Below are positions 61,115 through 64,000 of a stretch of DNA of 64,000 nucleotides, in pieces. The stretch is from Salipiger marinus (GTDB taxonomy: Bacteria > Pseudomonadota > Alphaproteobacteria > Rhodobacterales > Rhodobacteraceae). The stretch is taken from NCBI RefSeq assembly GCF_900100085.1, contig NZ_FNEJ01000003.1, positions 124,001 through 188,000 on the forward strand, in the 5' to 3' direction. The position numbers and the translations under genes are program-made. The notes under the pieces are model-generated. The model saw only the letters and a program-made list of their open reading frames with translations, ran no database searches and had not been told where the DNA came from. Within the stretch, counting starts at the first letter, position 1. Every line of letters starts with the position of its first letter.

Positions 61115-61813
61115 TCAGTCCACATCCTGAGTGGTCATCACGCGCTGAATCTCGCGCCGCACCAGCTTGCGCACGTTGCGGGTGATCCGCTCGCCAAGCG
61201 CACCCTGCAGTTCCTGCCGCACAATCTCTGTCACCAGCGCCCGCAGCGCCTGTTCGTCCAGTTGCGACAGATCAAGCGGCGGCGCATCCGCGCGGACCGC
61301 ATCCGCGCTGCCAAGGGAGAGCTGCCCCTCCTCCGCCTCCTCCGCCGGATCGGCCTCCAGCAGGCTGTCTGCTGTGGCCACAGGCTCGTTGGGCGCCGGA
61401 GCCGACGCATGGCGGATGAAGGCCGCTGGCCCCTCTTCCTCGGAGGCAGGCGCCTCCGCCCCGGTCTCTGACGCAAGGCTGCGGCGGGCCAAGGCGGATT
61501 CGATCTCGGCCAGCTTGCGGGCCATGTCCGGCTGGTCTGCCGGGCTTTCGGGCTGATGCTCGGGGGCTGCGTCTGCCGGGGCGCTGTCCGGCACCGCCAC
61601 GGGCGTGTGCAGGCGCAGCGGCGCGGGACGGGAGGCGGGTTCGGGCCTGGACTCGGCCGCGGACTCCGCCACGCGCAGCGCCGGGGTCAGCATAAGCCGC
61701 CCCTCGGCGGGGGCGGACTGGGCCTGCTGACGGGTGCGGATGTCTTCGGTGACGAGTCGCCGGATCGAGGACAGCACGTCCTCTATTTCAACTTTGGTAA
61801 CGGGGTCGGACAT
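61115..61813 (-). CDS. PopZ-like polar organising protein (DUF2497-type), divergent
   Basis: A 232-residue protein with the plan of PopZ: an N-terminal helix VEIEDVLSSIRRLVTED, resembling the MEEILASIRRII start of PopZ; a long proline-, alanine- and acid-rich linker (about 30-165); and a C-terminal helical part, LRALVTEIVRQELQGALG and RKLVRREIQRV, matching the LVRELLRPLL...LVREEI pattern. Its place after the TolC-family gene also fits the popZ neighbourhood as I recall it from Caulobacter. PopZ forms a polar hub that tethers the chromosome. Similarity was judged by eye and is weak in the linker. It is 71 bp from the TolC stop. Confidence 0.6.
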   Translation of the reverse strand: MSDPVTKVEIEDVLSSIRRLVTEDIRTRQQAQSAPAEGRLMLTPALRVAESAAESRPEPASRPAPLRLHTPVAVPDSAPADAAPEHQPESPADQPDMARKLAEIESALARRSLASETGAEAPASEEEGPAAFIRHASAPAPNEPVATADSLLEADPAEEAEEGQLSLGSADAVRADAPPLDLSQLDEQALRALVTEIVRQELQGALGERITRNVRKLVRREIQRVMTTQDVD

Positions 61814-61884
61814 TTTTTACCACTCTTGCCTGTTGCCGGAGTGTAGCCCGAGCGGCTCACCCCGACAACAGACCGTGGCAGGGC

Positions 61885-63279
61885 TTATTCGCGCCCCAGC
61901 GCATTCAGGATGCGGTCCAGATCGGCGCCCTGCCGCGACTGCACGGGGGCCGATTTCACCAGATTGTAGTATTCGGCGGGATCGTAACGCGGCACGTTCA
62001 GCTGCAGCGACTCTGCGGTCAGCAGCCCCAGCGTGGCCAGCACGGTATAGGCCGCGATGGTCTCGTCCACTTCCGAAGAGATCAGCGCGTTGCGCGCGTC
62101 CAGCAGTTCCTGTTCCGCATCCAGCACGTCCAGCGTGGTGCGGGCGCCCAGAGTCGCTTCCTCGCGGATGCCGTCAAAGGCCACGCCTGCGGCACGCACC
62201 TGCTCGGACGAGGCAGAGATCGAGGCCCGCGCCACGCGCAGCTGCGCATAGGCGGTGCCCACGTTCTGCGGCACGATCTGCGACACCTGCAGCAGCTGCG
62301 CCCGGTTCTGATCACGCACCGCCATCGCCTGACGCCGCGAGGAGCTGAGCGCGCCGCCGCTATAGATCGGGCCTTCGGCCTGCAGGCCGATGGTGCCGCC
62401 GATCTGGCGGTTGTCATTGTCAAAGTTCTCGTCCAGCCCGTAGCTGCCGCGCAGCGACACCGTGGGGCGGCGGGCCGCCTCGGCGATGGCGATGCCGATT
62501 TCGGCGGCGGTCACCTGATGCTGGGCCTGCGACATGTCGGGATGGTTGCGCAGCGCCTGCGACTTCGCCGCCTCGACATTGGCGGGCAGCGTCGGCAGGG
62601 CCTGCGGTTCGACCAGAGTGCCGGGATAGCGCCCGACCACCGCCAGATATTCCTCGCGCGCAATGTCGAGCGAGCCCTCGGCAGAGGCCAGCAGCGCGCG
62701 GGCCTCGGCCAGACGCGCCTCTGCGGCGGCCACGTCGGTGCGGGTCACCTCGCCCACCTCGAACCGGTCTTCGGCGGCGCGCAGTTCTTCGCCGATGACG
62801 CGCACGTTGTTCTGGCGCAGCTGCAGGGCTTCGGTGGCACGCACCACTTCCATGAAGGCCTGAACGCCGCGCAGCATCACCTCCTGCTCGATCGAGACCA
62901 GTGCGGCGCGGGTGGCCAGAACGGATTCCTTGGCCCCTTCCAGCGACAGGCGGTTGTTGCCGCCGTCAAACAGCGTCAGCGTCGCGGACAGGCCAAGGCT
63001 GGCGGTATTGCTGACCGAACTCAGCGTGGCAGCGCTGCGGGTGTCGCTGAAGCTGCGGGTGACGTCGCTGCTCCATGCGATGACCGGGCGCAGCGCGGCC
63101 ACCGACTGCGCCACGTCTTCGTCTGCGGCGCGCAGCACCGCGCGGTTCTGTTCCAGAAGTCCGCTGGTGTTGTAAGCTCCGACCAGCGCCTCTGCCAGCG
63201 TCTCGGCCGTGACCGGACCCACGGATGCCGCCGCAAGGCAGACCCCCGCGATCATTCCCTTCAGCGTCCTGCGCGCCAT
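61885..63279 (-). CDS. tolC: TolC family outer-membrane channel protein
   Basis: Outer-membrane efflux/type I secretion channel of 464 residues. The signal peptide MARRTLKGMIAGVCLAAASV precedes TAETLAEALVGAYNTS, the first TolC helix. The repeats with long coiled coils follow (RFEVGEVTRTDVAAAEARLAEA, landmark FEVGEVTRTDVAAAEARL, and its second copy REEATLGARTTLDVLDAEQ). Glycine/tyrosine motif GTAYAQL is also seen. ATG 63279 is chosen over 63312 on RBS and signal. It follows the methyltransferase gene by 47 bp. A likely partner for the RND pump at 11655-16004 or a type I system. Confidence 0.93.
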   Translation of the reverse strand: MARRTLKGMIAGVCLAAASVGPVTAETLAEALVGAYNTSGLLEQNRAVLRAADEDVAQSVAALRPVIAWSSDVTRSFSDTRSAATLSSVSNTASLGLSATLTLFDGGNNRLSLEGAKESVLATRAALVSIEQEVMLRGVQAFMEVVRATEALQLRQNNVRVIGEELRAAEDRFEVGEVTRTDVAAAEARLAEARALLASAEGSLDIAREEYLAVVGRYPGTLVEPQALPTLPANVEAAKSQALRNHPDMSQAQHQVTAAEIGIAIAEAARRPTVSLRGSYGLDENFDNDNRQIGGTIGLQAEGPIYSGGALSSSRRQAMAVRDQNRAQLLQVSQIVPQNVGTAYAQLRVARASISASSEQVRAAGVAFDGIREEATLGARTTLDVLDAEQELLDARNALISSEVDETIAAYTVLATLGLLTAESLQLNVPRYDPAEYYNLVKSAPVQSRQGADLDRILNALGRE

Positions 63280-63326
63280 GCTCTGCCCTCTCTGGCCTGT
63301 TCTGTCCCTCAAGGTGCCGTTGGCGC

Positions 63327-63977
63327 CTAGAGGGCAAATTCCGTCTTGTGTTCAAAGCCCGGCAGCACTGGCGCCGTGGCATTGAACGAAAACCGCCAGT
63401 TGATGGCGCCATCGATCTTCCAGCCGACCCGCACCGTTCCCAGTGCGCCTTCCATGAAGATGCAGGCGATGCGCCCGCCTTCCTTCAGCTGGGCCGCGAT
63501 GGTGTCGGGCAGCGCCTGCACGCCGCCTTCGACAAGAATCGCGTCATAGGGGCCGTGCTGGGGCGCACCTTCGGCCAGAGGACCGGTCTGCAGGATCACA
63601 TTGTCGGCATGATCGCTCAGCAGGCCCTGCGCCTCGGTGACGCGGGCCTCGTCATCCTCGACCGCAACCACGGCCTCGGCGATGCGGGCGATGACGGCGG
63701 CGGAATAGCCCAGCCCCGCCCCCAGATCGAGCACCAGATCATTGGCCCCGAGGTTCAGCGCGTCGAGCATCTTGGCAAAGGTGCGCGGGTCCAGCACCAC
63801 GCGACCGCCGCCGAGGTCGACATTGCGACCGGCATAGGCGGCATCGCGCAATTCCGCGGGCACGAACTGCTCGCGCGGGATCCGCAGCATCGAATCAATG
63901 ATCGGGAACTTGGTGACATCCGAAGGACGAACCTGCGTGTCCACCATCATGCGGCGCAGCATGGCGAAATCGGTCAT
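63327..63977 (-). CDS. pcm: Protein-L-isoaspartate O-methyltransferase family protein
   Basis: SAM-dependent methyltransferase of 216 residues related to Pcm, which repairs isoaspartyl residues. It has [24 protein letters not shown] motif [17 protein letters not shown], and [17 protein letters not shown]. The family residues after the SAM motif are altered compared with typical Pcm, and the length is at the short end, so a different substrate (the PIMT-like group linked to tolC) is possible. ATG 63977. It heads the string methyltransferase-tolC-popZ-like. Confidence 0.88.
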   Translation of the reverse strand: MTDFAMLRRMMVDTQVRPSDVTKFPIIDSMLRIPREQFVPAELRDAAYAGRNVDLGGGRVVLDPRTFAKMLDALNLGANDLVLDLGAGLGYSAAVIARIAEAVVAVEDDEARVTEAQGLLSDHADNVILQTGPLAEGAPQHGPYDAILVEGGVQALPDTIAAQLKEGGRIACIFMEGALGTVRVGWKIDGAINWRFSFNATAPVLPGFEHKTEFAL

Positions 63978-64000
63978 CTGCTAAACTCTTCCGTTCAGAT

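Overview
The window is GC-rich bacterial chromosome whose gene content and order point to an alphaproteobacterium of the Rhodobacter/Paracoccus group (Rhodobacterales). The clues are an osmoregulated periplasmic glucan operon in the order opgG-opgI-opgH-opgC as in Rhodobacter sphaeroides, a bacterial-type ferredoxin-NADP reductase very like that of Rhodobacter capsulatus, a TAXI-type TRAP transporter, and a Pcm-TolC-PopZ-like gene string. Genes are tightly packed with many ATGA or GTGA overlaps. No phage, insertion sequence or CRISPR array was seen. A species cannot be named from the sequence.

Positions 1-11642 hold a catabolic island. A molybdenum-hydroxylase FAD subunit (cut by the window edge) is divergent from a ferredoxin-NADP reductase gene that carries a one-base frameshift. 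Next come an enzyme of the 6-hydroxynicotinate reductase family, an ApbE-like UPF0280 protein, two tandem DUF1185 paralogues, a Rieske oxygenase, a branched-chain-amino-acid-type ABC importer with a fused LivH-LivM permease, and a MarR regulator. Three near-identical copies of a 16-bp element lie in front of the three promoter-proximal genes and define a regulon. The substrate is unknown; an N-heteroaromatic or aromatic acid is my inference. This is the best candidate for an undescribed system.

Positions 11655-21000 hold an RND efflux pump with its adaptor and the glucan operon opgGIHC. Positions 21213-28977 are a single reverse-strand operon: a dipeptide-type ABC importer, an amidase, a RidA protein and an Asp/Glu-racemase-fold protein that lacks both usual catalytic cysteines. 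This is probably a second nitrogen-compound scavenging pathway.

Positions 29404-46719 are mostly housekeeping: DegP-like protease, TAXI TRAP transporter, HflKC, glutathione reductase, RpiA, L-serine dehydratase, a GNAT/XRE-cupin pair, an IclR regulator, two identical tRNA-Glu genes, RecJ and GlpX.

Positions 46830-63977 hold homoserine dehydrogenase, a small lipoprotein, a TetR regulator with a clear operator, a cytochrome c lipoprotein, a small DMT transporter, LolD and LolC/E, two aminotransferases, a phosphatase coupled to an MsbA-like exporter, YgfZ, a GNAT, EF-P, a small conserved protein, a PopZ-like protein, a TolC family protein and a Pcm-type methyltransferase. A composite intergenic repeat occurs near 39.7 kb and again at 53.1-53.2 kb.
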